DNA from: Turicimonas muris
Lineage (GTDB): Bacteria; Pseudomonadota; Gammaproteobacteria; Burkholderiales; Burkholderiaceae_F
DNA: 64,000 bases
NCBI RefSeq assembly: GCF_002221595.1
Contig: NZ_NHMP01000008.1
Coordinates: forward strand, 43,172 to 107,171
Direction of reading: 5' to 3'
Position numbers and translations under genes: made by a program. The notes below the pieces were generated by a model, which saw nothing but the letters and a program-made list of their open reading frames with translations, was not told where the DNA came from and ran no database searches. Every line of letters begins with the position of its first letter. Position 1 is the first letter of the stretch. Positions 42,454-51,074 of this stretch are shown in pieces.

Positions 42454-44247
42454 ATGCGCACAGAATATGCAGGCCTTATTGATGACAAGTTCATCGGTAA
42501 AACCGTAACCCTGTACGGTTGGGCCCATCGTCGCCGCGACCACGGCGGTGTTATCTTTATCGACCTTCGCGACAGAGAAGGTCTTGTTCAGGTGGTTTGT
42601 GATCCGGACCGTCCCGACGTGTTTGAAACGGCTGACAAAGTCCGTAATGAATATGTTATTGAAGTGAAAGGTCTTGTCAGACCGCGTCCTGAAGGCACTC
42701 GTAATGACAATCTGATTTCCGGCGGCGTTGAAGTGCTTGCTCAAGAAATGAAGATTTTGAATCCTTCAGCCACACCTCCGTTCCTTTTAGACGACGAAAA
42801 CCTCTCCGAAACAACTCGTTTAACCTACCGTGTTTTGGACTTGAGACGTCTTCCAATGCAGCGCAACATGAAACTGCGCTACAAAGCAGCCATGGCTTTC
42901 CGCCGTCATTTGGACGAACTCGGATTCATCGACATCGAAACTCCGATGCTGACAAAGAGCACACCGGAAGGTGCCCGCGACTACTTGGTTCCATCTCGTG
43001 TTCACGACGGCCACTTCTACGCTTTGCCACAGTCTCCTCAGCTCTTCAAGCAGATGCTGATGTGCGCAGGCTTTGACAGATACTATCAAATCGTTAAGTG
43101 CTTCCGTGACGAAGATTTACGTGCCGACAGACAGCCTGAATTCACACAGGTTGATATCGAAACCAGCTTCCTTAACGAGCAGGAAATCCGCGACATTATG
43201 GAAAATTTGGTTCGTCACGTATTCAAAGAAACCATTAATGTTGACTTAGTTGATCCGTTCCCGATCATGGTTTATGCAGACGCCATGAACAAGTACGGTT
43301 CCGACAAACCTGACTTGAGAGTCAAGCTCCAGCTCACAGAGCTCACAGACTTGATGACCAACGTTGACTTCAAGGTATTCAAATCCGCTACAGAATTGTC
43401 TGACGGCCGTGTCATGGCTTTGAGAGTTCCGCAAGGTGCTCAGATGCCGCGCAGCGAAATCGACTCCTACACAGACTTTGTCAAGATTTACGGCGCCAAA
43501 GGCTTGGCCTACATTAAGGTCAACGAAAAAGCCAAGGGCAGAGACGGTCTCCAGAGCCCGATCGTCAAGAACTTGAGCGATGAAGTTCTTACTGAGATTC
43601 TCAACAGAACCGGTGCTGAAGACGGCGACGTTATTTTCTTCGGTGCTGACCGTAAGAAGATCGTCTTCGACTCTCTCGGTGCTCTGCGCCTGAAGATCGG
43701 TCACAGCGACTTCGGTAAATCTCACGGTTTGTTCGAAGAAGGCTGGAAACCTCTTTGGGTCATCGACTTCCCGATGTTCGAATTCGATGAAGAAGAAGAT
43801 CGTTGGGTTGCTTGCCACCATCCGTTCACAAGCCCGAAAGACGGCCATGAAGACGAATTGGTTACCGATCCTGAACATTGCTTAGCCAAAGCCTACGATA
43901 TGGTTCTTAACGGCTGGGAAATCGGCGGCGGTTCTATCCGTATCCACAAGGCAGACGTCCAGAGCAAAGTCTTCAATGCATTGAAGATTGGTCCGGAAGA
44001 AGCCAGACAGAAGTTCGGCTTCCTGCTTGACGCTCTCCAGTTCGGTGCTCCTCCGCACGGCGGTATCGCTTTCGGTCTCGACCGTATCGTTACCATGATG
44101 ACCGGTGCAGACTCCATCCGCGACGTCATCGCCTTCCCGAAGACACAGCGTGCGCAGTGCTTGCTCACACAAGCTCCTTCTCCGGTTGATGAAAAGCAGC
44201 TCAGAGAACTTCATATTCGTCTTCGCAACGAACACAAGCACGATTAA
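42454..44247 (+). CDS. aspS: Aspartyl-tRNA synthetase
   Basis: A class II synthetase of 597 aa that charges tRNA-Asp, and possibly tRNA-Asn if non-discriminating. The N-terminal OB anticodon-binding domain (about 1-110) includes [22 protein letters not shown]. Class II motif 2 is [18 protein letters not shown] near 223, the bacterial GAD insertion follows (about 290-420), and motif 3 is GIAFGLDR near 543. The start follows GCGGAG. A strong UUCG-loop terminator follows. Whether the enzyme is discriminating depends on gatCAB elsewhere in the genome. Confidence 0.98.
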   Translation: MRTEYAGLIDDKFIGKTVTLYGWAHRRRDHGGVIFIDLRDREGLVQVVCDPDRPDVFETADKVRNEYVIEVKGLVRPRPEGTRNDNLISGGVEVLAQEMKILNPSATPPFLLDDENLSETTRLTYRVLDLRRLPMQRNMKLRYKAAMAFRRHLDELGFIDIETPMLTKSTPEGARDYLVPSRVHDGHFYALPQSPQLFKQMLMCAGFDRYYQIVKCFRDEDLRADRQPEFTQVDIETSFLNEQEIRDIMENLVRHVFKETINVDLVDPFPIMVYADAMNKYGSDKPDLRVKLQLTELTDLMTNVDFKVFKSATELSDGRVMALRVPQGAQMPRSEIDSYTDFVKIYGAKGLAYIKVNEKAKGRDGLQSPIVKNLSDEVLTEILNRTGAEDGDVIFFGADRKKIVFDSLGALRLKIGHSDFGKSHGLFEEGWKPLWVIDFPMFEFDEEEDRWVACHHPFTSPKDGHEDELVTDPEHCLAKAYDMVLNGWEIGGGSIRIHKADVQSKVFNALKIGPEEARQKFGFLLDALQFGAPPHGGIAFGLDRIVTMMTGADSIRDVIAFPKTQRAQCLLTQAPSPVDEKQLRELHIRLRNEHKHD

Positions 44248-44267
44248 TTTCTGATTAGCTTCTGCAC

Positions 44268-44293
44268 AAAACGCGGCTTCGGCCGCGTTTTTG
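44268..44293. terminator. Terminator with UUCG tetraloop after aspS
   Basis: AAAACGCGGC (44268-44277) and GCCGCGTTTT (44282-44291) form a perfect 10-bp stem closed by a TTCG loop, followed by TGTTTAG. On the minus strand the A-run also provides a T tail, so it likely ends both aspS and the convergent MFS gene. Confidence 0.92.
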
Positions 44294-44314
44294 TTTAGTT
44301 AAGACATCTAATAG

Positions 44315-45517
44315 CTACACCTTTTCTTGTGCGCCGAGGATTGCGTTTCCCTTTGTGATCCACAAAATAAGGCAGCCGAGCAGACAAATACCGACCAACG
44401 CCGCTCCGGCATACCCGAGCGAAGAAAAGCCGAATGCAACCGAAAGATGACTTCCCAAGAAGGCACCTCCTCCGATTCCAATATTAAAGATTCCGCTGAA
44501 AAGCGCTGTGGCAACGTCTGCAGCATCCTTCGCATAACGCAGCAGAATCGTTTGAAATGCCAGAATAACGGCAGTGGTACTTGCACCCCAGAAAACGGCC
44601 ATGACCAAGAAAGCGTTCCAGTGAGGGGCAAGCATCGTAATGGAGGCTAAAGAGCACGTCACAATGAAAAGAGGAATGACAAGAGCCCATGAGGTATGTT
44701 TATCGACAAATTTAGAGCCGATTACCGTTCCTAAAATTCCCGAAATACCATAAACAAACAACGCCACAACAGTGGTTGATTCACTCACGCCACCGATATT
44801 CATCAGAATCGGAGCAATAAAGGAATAAGCCGTAAACTGTCCTAAAACGACGGTAACGGTCAGAAGATACAGCTGGACAATCGGAGGACGTCTAAAGAGA
44901 ACCGGCAGGCTCTTCAGAGATCCGGCTCTATCACTCTGACAAATCGGAAGCACGAAATAGATAAGTACTAAAACGATAAGAGCAGCAATACCGACAATAA
45001 AGAAAGCGCCTTGCCAGCCCACTTCTTGTCCTAATCTCGTACCGATAGGCACACCAAGAACTGTAGCAACGATACTTCCGCCCATGACCGCCGCCAGTCC
45101 CAAAGATTGTTTGCCGAACGGCGCTGTTCTCGCCGCTAACGGCGTCATAATGGACCAGAAAATGGAATGTGTGAACGCAACGCAAATTCGCGCGCCCATC
45201 AGTTTCACGAACGTATCAGCCCACAAAACAATGAAGTGACTTCCTGCAAAGAGAAGGAGCAGTGCCAATAACAGCTTTCGTCTTTCTAACTTTGCCGTCA
45301 TCACCGTCAGAGGAAGCGACATCAAAGCTACTACCCAGGCATAGACAGTAATAATTAAGCCGGTTTGAGATGTCGTCTCATGAAGGCTTTCTGCGATATT
45401 AGGGAGAAGGCCGACCGGGAGGAATTCCGAAGTATTGAATACAAAAGCAGCAAAGGCCAGCCCAATAGTGGGCAGCCATGCCTTAAAACCGAATTTGTGC
45501 CGTTGAGGTACAGACAT
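44315..45517 (-). CDS. MFS transporter, sugar-efflux (SotB)-like
   Basis: A 400-aa major-facilitator protein with 12 helices. The N-terminus WLPTIGLAFAAFVFNTSEFLPVGLLPNIAE and the loop TAKLERRKLLLALL are typical of the SotB/YdeA and arabinose-efflux permeases. ARICVAFTHSIFW is the expected helix-4 motif. Export of sugars or drugs is inferred from the family. It is convergent with aspS and lies 43 bases upstream of a lipoprotein gene on the same strand. Confidence 0.85.
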   Translation of the reverse strand: MSVPQRHKFGFKAWLPTIGLAFAAFVFNTSEFLPVGLLPNIAESLHETTSQTGLIITVYAWVVALMSLPLTVMTAKLERRKLLLALLLLFAGSHFIVLWADTFVKLMGARICVAFTHSIFWSIMTPLAARTAPFGKQSLGLAAVMGGSIVATVLGVPIGTRLGQEVGWQGAFFIVGIAALIVLVLIYFVLPICQSDRAGSLKSLPVLFRRPPIVQLYLLTVTVVLGQFTAYSFIAPILMNIGGVSESTTVVALFVYGISGILGTVIGSKFVDKHTSWALVIPLFIVTCSLASITMLAPHWNAFLVMAVFWGASTTAVILAFQTILLRYAKDAADVATALFSGIFNIGIGGGAFLGSHLSVAFGFSSLGYAGAALVGICLLGCLILWITKGNAILGAQEKV

Positions 45518-45560
45518 TTAATTGCTTAGGAAAAAAGAAGAGGCGCAATAATATCCAAAC

Positions 45561-46076
45561 TTAGATATTTTTATCGTCATCCCCGTCTCTTTGGGTCCAA
45601 GGATCAATGCTGATGACGTATCTGAGAACTTCATTTGTCTTATTGTCGAAGTCAACCCATAAAGCCCAGTCCATACCGCCATCTTGAAAGCGGTACATGT
45701 AGGTATGTTCGCCCGATAGTGCGTAAGTCCACTTTTCGCAAGGATGTCCGAACATGTTGTAGATATCCTGCTCGTTCATTATCTTGGGTTTGATTTCATT
45801 GAAGTACTTCTGCTGAAGAAGATTCTCTTTGAAAATTAAATGCCCTTCTTTATTAAAAATCATGACGTAGGACTGCTGACCCATTGGCTGCAGAGAGTAA
45901 ACCAATCGAAGAGTCCCGTCCGGCAGAACTGTTCTTGAATCCGGAGCTCCGAGCTTGTCCATTACGGAATCATAGGAAGTTCCCAAATTCACTGAATCGG
46001 GATGGGCACACGCTGCAAGCAGCCCGAATACAAAAGCCAACGCAACGGCTTTCAAACAGTTGAGGTATTTCGTCAT
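45561..46076 (-). CDS. Lipoprotein with BamE/SmpA-like domain
   Basis: A 171-aa exported lipoprotein. The signal peptide ends at the lipobox LAAC, with the lipidated Cys near residue 23. The mature part begins with a BamE/SmpA-like pattern (VNLGTSYDSVMDKLGAPDSR), followed by beta-rich sequence with aromatic residues (HTYMYRFQDGGMDWALWV). It is longer than BamE itself. The start at ATG 46076 has AGGTG upstream; GTG 46085 in frame is less likely. Envelope function is probable, but the exact role is unknown. Confidence 0.8.
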   Translation of the reverse strand: MTKYLNCLKAVALAFVFGLLAACAHPDSVNLGTSYDSVMDKLGAPDSRTVLPDGTLRLVYSLQPMGQQSYVMIFNKEGHLIFKENLLQQKYFNEIKPKIMNEQDIYNMFGHPCEKWTYALSGEHTYMYRFQDGGMDWALWVDFDNKTNEVLRYVISIDPWTQRDGDDDKNI

Positions 46077-46085
46077 AATCTTCAC

Positions 46086-46307
46086 CTATTTGATCTCTGG
46101 ATAAGCTGCTTTTGTGGAGTTAAGCAGGTCCAGATAAATCTTTTTAACATTTTCTTCAGAACAACCCATTAAGACGGCATCATCGATAGCATCCTGGAGA
46201 AGATGCTTGATCTCGTCAAAATTCTCATTCAAAACTTTTACTTTTTCAGTACAAGACACTAAGGAGCCGTCGGGCTTTTTCCAATACTTCTCTTCGTCTT
46301 TTTTCAT
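46086..46307 (-). CDS. Small hypothetical protein
   Basis: A 73-aa, mostly charged cytoplasmic protein starting KKDEEKYWKKPDGSL, with a probable helix in NFDEIKHLLQDAIDDAVL and a SEENVKKIYLDLLNS segment. I do not recognise a family. It ends 9 bases before the lipoprotein start on the same strand, so it is probably in the same transcript. The start ATG 46307 is chosen over GTG 46316; the ribosome-binding site is weak. Gene reality is supported by position and amino-acid composition only. Confidence 0.6.
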   Translation of the reverse strand: MKKDEEKYWKKPDGSLVSCTEKVKVLNENFDEIKHLLQDAIDDAVLMGCSEENVKKIYLDLLNSTKAAYPEIK

Positions 46308-46429
46308 TTTTACCACTTATTCTGATATTGCTTTTGGAATCTTACTCATTTCAAACCAGATATTTGAAAGATGTTCCTCTATCTTGGCTGTCAGCATCAT
46401 ATTGTTCAAATCTTCTCCTCCGCTCGTTT

Positions 46430-46451
46430 AAACTTCCCAAGGTGGAAGTTT
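46430..46451 (+). other. Hairpin in the leader of the acyl-CoA synthetase/GNAT gene
   Basis: AAACTTCC (46430-46437) and GGAAGTTT (46444-46451) form an 8-bp stem with a six-base loop, ending 14 bases before the start codon. GGTGG, a possible ribosome-binding element, is partly within it. It may affect translation, or be incidental. Confidence 0.35.
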
Positions 46452-46465
46452 GAAAGGCAAACAAA

Positions 46466-49153
46466 ATGGACTTTAGGCATTATTTGAACGTTCTATTCAA
46501 TCCTAAAAGCATCGCTGTTGTGGGAGCCAGTGAGAAAGCCGGAAGCCTTGGGACAACGATGTGGGAGCATCTGACTGCAGGGCACGGAGCTGCCAACTTA
46601 TTTGCGATCAACCCGAAATACAAAACTCTAGGATCTTATAAATGCTATCCCACGCTAAGTGCCGTTAAGCAGAGCCTGGACTTAGTCGTCATTGTTTGTC
46701 CTCCGGAGCATTACGTCAAAATCCTTACCGCCGCTTTAGAGGAAAAAGTCAAAGCCGTACTTCTTTGTGGAGGCTTCCCGAAAACAGAACTCACGGAAGA
46801 TTTTTATAACAAACTTGACGAGTGTAAAAAGGCCGGAATGTACATCGTAGGGCCTCAGTCCCTAGGCTACCTATACCCTCCTGCCGCACTAAACGTCTCC
46901 TTCCTTCCTCACATGCCGATGGCAGGCAATATCGGCCTTATCAGTCAATCTCCCGGACTCGTGCACACGATCATTAACATTGCCTCCAGCTGTAAAGGCG
47001 GCTTCTCTTACGTTATCGATCCAGGGCTGGAGTATTCATTAACGACAGCCGACTACATTGACTTATTAGCTCAAGATAATCAGACACAGTGCATTGTTCT
47101 TTACGTTGAAAACTTTAAAGATCCGAGAAGAATGCTCTCGGCCATTCGTCTGGCAGCGAAAAATAAACCGGTCATTCTGCTTAAAGGCGGGAAATCCTCA
47201 CTCTCGGGCGACATCGTCATTAACAACAACGGCCGTCCGCAAGATCATCACGATGTAATCGAAAAAGCCTTAAAACGCTCCGGAGCCCTCCTCCTAGACT
47301 CCATCTATGACTTGTCTTATGCAATCCAGGCGTTCTCTTTAAGAAAAGCATTCTTTGACGGCGCCCTATACAGCATCGTCAACAGTAAAGGACTGGATAC
47401 GTTGGTTGCCGATACAATGGGCGCCTACGGAATCGTGCCGGCAGTCATTCCTCCCGAAGCTGCGGAAGTTATCAGCACGAAATTTAAAGTACTTTTCCCG
47501 TTTGCAAACCCAATTAATGTCGGTGTAGATGCCTCACCGAAGATCATTTCTCAGATTTTGGATTTTTCTTTAAAGCAAGAAAACTGCTCCGGCGTTCTCT
47601 TGGCTTTTGTTTCCAATCCCTTAATTTCACCGGTAGAGATTGCTAAAGCCATTGCGCCCATCATTAAACAAGCATCCAAGCCAGTTATCACTGCATGGCT
47701 AGGATCTCACGAAATTGAGCCGGCCATCAAGTACTTGCTGACCAACGGCATTCTTGCTCTGGAAGGAATAAAGAATGCCTGCCTATCCGTTTCGCTGACA
47801 GAAAAATTCTTTAACTTTAGAAAAAGCCAGAGCGCATTATCCGTGCCACCGCAGTCTCTGTCGGATAGAAACTTTGCCGGCGCCAGAAAGATTATCCAGC
47901 AAGCTAAAAAAGAAGATCGAAATATTCTTTATGACGAAGAAGCTAAGCGTCTCCTAGCCAGTATCGGCTTTGAAACAACCGCTTCGTTATATGCCGGCTC
48001 TTTAGGCGAAACTATTGAGGCCTCGAAAGCTCTCGGCTTTCCGGTTGCCTTGAAGATCCGCAGTGACGGAATTCTTTCTAAGAGCGACATCGGCGGAGTA
48101 ATCCTCGGAATCCGCAACGAAAAAGAACTAAGAAACGCCTATAAGGCACTTCAGACTAAAGCCGGAGAAAACCACATTCCCGAAGAAGATTTCGCCGTCA
48201 CCATCCAGAGAACCCTCAGCGATGCCTACGCCAGAGAACTGAAAGTCGGAATGAGAAACACCAAACAGTTTGGTCCCGTTGTTTACATCGGAGTAGGCGG
48301 CTTATACGGGGATTTAGGATTCAAAGAAGAATTCAACTTCGCTCCTATCTCCAAGTCAGATGCCCTCCAGCTCTTGGAAGCTCCTTCAATCAGTAAACTG
48401 CTTTCAGCCTACAAGGGCTTCCCTGAAGTCAACAAAGAATTGCTCTGCACTGCCCTTCTGCGTCTTTCTCAGGCTGCTGTTTCCATCCCGGCTCTGAAGT
48501 CCATTGAAATTGATCCTCTTCTTGTAGGCCCGGACTCCGCCATTGTTTTAGATGCCCATGCCGCTATTTGGGACAAACCGCTGAGACCTTCTGCTAAAGC
48601 GGAACATTTAGTATTTCCGACGGTGCTTTCCAAGCCGGCGAAGAAAATTTCAGGAGACTTCGGAGAATTGCTCCTCAGACAAGCCCAGCCAGCAGATATT
48701 GAAGGATTCACCAACTACATCACGAATCTTTCGGAGAGCTCCATGCGCCTGCGCTTCCATGGACTAAGTACAACGCCGGAAGAAATTGCTGCCAGAGCTT
48801 TGACCAATGATCCTGACCGCTCCTACACAATTATTCTGACTGAACCTTCCAAGACACGGCCTGCCGTTGTAGGTGAAGCTACCTTCTCGCTGCTTCCCAA
48901 CGGTAAATCTGCAGAATTCGGCATTTCTATCGCAGACAACTACCAAAGAAAGGGACTGTCTAAGTTTTTGATGGCTGCTTTGGAAGAAGAAGCTCTTTCA
49001 AGAGGCCTGACTGAACTGGTGGGCTACGTTCTCAAAGATAACGGGGGCATGTCCAAGATGATGCAAAAACGCGGATACAGTCAAACTGAAGATGAGACAG
49101 ATCCGCACATTAACCTTTTCTCCCTTGAATTGCCTGAAGAGGCTGCCGATTAA
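46466..49153 (+). CDS. NDP-forming acyl-CoA synthetase fused to GNAT acetyltransferase (Pat/YfiQ-like)
   Basis: An 895-aa protein with the architecture of protein lysine acetyltransferase Pat (YfiQ/PatZ). From N to C: CoA-binding domain (1-130, SIAVVGASEKAGSLG), succinyl-CoA-ligase-like domains (about 140-450), ATP-grasp domain (about 480-710, GFPVALKIRSDGILSKSDIGG) and a C-terminal GNAT domain (about 740-890). The GNAT motif GISIADNYQRKGLSKFLMAAL includes an acetyl-CoA-binding Q-x-x-G-x-S/G. Such proteins acetylate metabolic enzymes such as acetyl-CoA synthetase. In ADP-forming homologues a phospho-His is catalytic; I could not confirm it here. Monocistronic, with a leader hairpin. Confidence 0.88.
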   Translation: MDFRHYLNVLFNPKSIAVVGASEKAGSLGTTMWEHLTAGHGAANLFAINPKYKTLGSYKCYPTLSAVKQSLDLVVIVCPPEHYVKILTAALEEKVKAVLLCGGFPKTELTEDFYNKLDECKKAGMYIVGPQSLGYLYPPAALNVSFLPHMPMAGNIGLISQSPGLVHTIINIASSCKGGFSYVIDPGLEYSLTTADYIDLLAQDNQTQCIVLYVENFKDPRRMLSAIRLAAKNKPVILLKGGKSSLSGDIVINNNGRPQDHHDVIEKALKRSGALLLDSIYDLSYAIQAFSLRKAFFDGALYSIVNSKGLDTLVADTMGAYGIVPAVIPPEAAEVISTKFKVLFPFANPINVGVDASPKIISQILDFSLKQENCSGVLLAFVSNPLISPVEIAKAIAPIIKQASKPVITAWLGSHEIEPAIKYLLTNGILALEGIKNACLSVSLTEKFFNFRKSQSALSVPPQSLSDRNFAGARKIIQQAKKEDRNILYDEEAKRLLASIGFETTASLYAGSLGETIEASKALGFPVALKIRSDGILSKSDIGGVILGIRNEKELRNAYKALQTKAGENHIPEEDFAVTIQRTLSDAYARELKVGMRNTKQFGPVVYIGVGGLYGDLGFKEEFNFAPISKSDALQLLEAPSISKLLSAYKGFPEVNKELLCTALLRLSQAAVSIPALKSIEIDPLLVGPDSAIVLDAHAAIWDKPLRPSAKAEHLVFPTVLSKPAKKISGDFGELLLRQAQPADIEGFTNYITNLSESSMRLRFHGLSTTPEEIAARALTNDPDRSYTIILTEPSKTRPAVVGEATFSLLPNGKSAEFGISIADNYQRKGLSKFLMAALEEEALSRGLTELVGYVLKDNGGMSKMMQKRGYSQTEDETDPHINLFSLELPEEAAD

Positions 49154-49157
49154 AACT

Positions 49158-49190
49158 TCTAAGAAAACGAGACACTCGAAGGTGTCTCGT
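49158..49190 (-). terminator. Terminator for module B (minus strand)
   Basis: ACGAGACAC (49167-49175) and GTGTCTCGT (49182-49190) form a perfect 9-bp stem with a TCGAAG loop. On the minus strand TTTTCTT follows, making it the terminator of the cytochrome gene at 49214. The plus-strand tail is not T-rich, so it is a weaker terminator for the synthetase gene that ends just before. Confidence 0.8.
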
Positions 49191-49213
49191 AACCAAGGAG
49201 AACTATTTAGAGA

Positions 49214-49546
49214 TTAACGGTTGCCGTGACAGGATGCGCAGAAGTTAACCTGTTCGGCATGACCTTTGTGACACTCTGTACAAGCCAAATCTTCGAAATG
49301 CGGCTTATGAGGGTTAAGGTTGTCAAATTTAGGCTTGATTTTTTCACCTGCGACCTTGAGCTGTTCCTCATTGTGGCATTTCAAACAATCAGTCCTTTCG
49401 ACATCGTCTCCGCCCTTCATTGTCTTATGGCAAGACGTGCAGGGGATACTCTTCTTCATGTGACTGTCGGCTATCCCGGCTGCATTGGCATTCAAAGCCA
49501 AGACCAGAAAGGATGACAGACAGAGGATTAATAGTCTGAACTTCAT
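49214..49546 (-). CDS. Small periplasmic tetraheme c-type cytochrome (module B)
   Basis: A 110-aa exported cytochrome with a signal peptide (cleavage near LNANA, residue 22) and four heme sites: CTSCH, CLKCH, CTECH and CASCH. Spaced His such as HKPHFED can be distal ligands. It is the electron-carrier partner of the flavoprotein encoded 9 bases upstream. It resembles the module A cytochrome in size and heme count, but the spacings differ, so they are paralogues rather than recent copies. It is the last gene of module B and is followed by the terminator. Confidence 0.92.
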   Translation of the reverse strand: MKFRLLILCLSSFLVLALNANAAGIADSHMKKSIPCTSCHKTMKGGDDVERTDCLKCHNEEQLKVAGEKIKPKFDNLNPHKPHFEDLACTECHKGHAEQVNFCASCHGNR

Positions 49547-49555
49547 AGTACCACC

Positions 49556-50968
49556 TTACTTAGCTGCAGTTGCCGCTGCCTGTTGGCCGGCGATTCTTCC
49601 GAATACAAAGTTATCGATAAGGGCATTTCCGCCTGCACGGTTTGTACCGTGGATACCGCCGGTAGTTTCGCCAGCTGCATAAAGCCCCGGGATAACCTTG
49701 CCGTTAACGTCAACAACTTGTGCCTGAGGAGTAATTCTCAAACCGCCGCAGCTGAAGTGAACGTCCTGAGTTTCGGTTCCGAAATAATACGGAGGTTTGT
49801 TAATCAACTGAGTAAATGTTGTCTTACCGAAGTCCGGATCTTCTTTCTTAGCAGCAAATTCGTTGTAACGATCGAGTGTCTGTTGGAGAACCTTCGGATC
49901 AACATTCATCTTCTTGGCCATTTCTTCGACGGTGTCGGCCTTAAATACGATGCCTTTCTTCAGTTTGGTTTCCAAAGAGGCGCCTTTGAGAGACTGGTCG
50001 TCGGTAATAACCCACATAGTGCGTCCCGGAAGAGCAAGAACTGCATCAGCAATTGCGTCTCGGCGGCCGCCTTCGTTTACAAAGCGTTTGCCTTGAGGAT
50101 CAACGAAGATGTCCCCTCCCACATAATCAATAACGCGGCCGCCGACAAATGGGATAAGCTGGATGTAGTTCATACCGTCTGTATCAGCTCCAACCTTAGT
50201 AGCCATGTTGATACCATCACCGGTAGAACCGTCAAATCCTTTACCTGTCGGATTAGCTGTTGTCTTGAAGCTGGCGTCGAGACGACGGTCATAACGCATA
50301 CGCATCGGAACATTAGCTGTAAAGCCGCCGGTTGCGAGGACAACTGCCTTAGCGTTGTATGTAATTTTTTCGCCGTTCTTAGCCTGAGCGACTACGCCTG
50401 TAACCGGAGATTGGTCGTCTTTGCGAAGAAGTTCAACAGCCTTTGTGTTGGTTTTAATCTGTACGCCGTGAGCTTTAGCTGCTTTATTCAAAACGCGGAT
50501 GTAATCATGCCCGGCATTCTTATCTCCGGAGTTGTGAGATCTGGCGAACAAACCGCCCCAAGCTTCGAATACGCGAGGATTCCATTGAACACCAAGACCT
50601 TCCATCCAGTTAATTGCTGCTTCGGAGTTATCAGCTAAAGTCTTAACCAAAGCTGGGTCAGCACGGTAGTCACCGGCCTTCAATGTTTGAGCAGCCATCT
50701 TATCAGCGCTGTCTTCAATGCCCATGGCCTTTTGACGCTTGGTGTCAACAGCATTAACGGAACCGCCGGAAATTACGGTATGACCGCCGACAACCGGATT
50801 CTTTTCCAACAAAACGATGTTTTTTGCACCTGCTTCGGCTGCTGCAACGGCTGCAGAGAAACCTGCACCGCCGGCACCGACGACAACGATATCGGTATCA
50901 ACGACTTGATCGGCAAATGCGATTCCAACGTAACCTGTTACGAATAATGCAACTAATGTTTTCTTCAT
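49556..50968 (-). CDS. Sec-exported flavocytochrome c flavoprotein (module B, copy 1)
   Basis: A 470-aa periplasmic FAD reductase of the fumarate/urocanate/methacrylate reductase family. A Sec signal (MKKTLVALFVTGYVGIAFA) precedes VDTDIVVVGAGGAGFSAAVA. The C-terminal active-site segment GGIHGTNRAGGNALIDN carries the family Arg, and DVHFSCGG carries a His near residue 405. The acidic/arginine proton-path region reads NEGGRRDAIADA. The usual Q-A-H-P-T of fumarate reductases reads IQLIPFVG here, so one substrate His is missing and the acceptor is probably not fumarate. It is followed by the tetraheme cytochrome and preceded by a Tat-type paralogue. Confidence 0.9.
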   Translation of the reverse strand: MKKTLVALFVTGYVGIAFADQVVDTDIVVVGAGGAGFSAAVAAAEAGAKNIVLLEKNPVVGGHTVISGGSVNAVDTKRQKAMGIEDSADKMAAQTLKAGDYRADPALVKTLADNSEAAINWMEGLGVQWNPRVFEAWGGLFARSHNSGDKNAGHDYIRVLNKAAKAHGVQIKTNTKAVELLRKDDQSPVTGVVAQAKNGEKITYNAKAVVLATGGFTANVPMRMRYDRRLDASFKTTANPTGKGFDGSTGDGINMATKVGADTDGMNYIQLIPFVGGRVIDYVGGDIFVDPQGKRFVNEGGRRDAIADAVLALPGRTMWVITDDQSLKGASLETKLKKGIVFKADTVEEMAKKMNVDPKVLQQTLDRYNEFAAKKEDPDFGKTTFTQLINKPPYYFGTETQDVHFSCGGLRITPQAQVVDVNGKVIPGLYAAGETTGGIHGTNRAGGNALIDNFVFGRIAGQQAAATAAK

Positions 50969-51050
50969 CTTTAAGCTCCTATTGGGTTAATTTGGGTTTC
51001 TTTGTTAAGTAGAAGCTTAAAGATCGGGCCTTTTTCTCAAAATGTCCGTT

Positions 51051-51074
51051 AGTGCATATGCACCAAAGTGCATA
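51051..51074. promoter_or_regulatory. Repeat/palindrome operator upstream of flavoprotein B1
   Basis: AGTGCATA occurs at 51051-51058 and 51067-51074, a 16-base period. The first copy is part of a perfect palindrome GTGCATATGCAC at 51052-51063. It lies about 85-105 bases upstream of the B1 start, right after the B2 stop. It is a candidate binding site for the module's response regulator, giving B1 and the cytochrome their own promoter. Confidence 0.5.

Noticed and set aside
43246..43878. 210-codon minus-strand open frame within aspS
   Set aside because: Antisense shadow of a well-supported gene; no independent signals.
49583..50638. Long plus-strand open frame of 351 codons
   Set aside because: Lies entirely antisense to a clear flavoprotein with known motifs; its own translation has no domain-like pattern and no ribosome-binding site.
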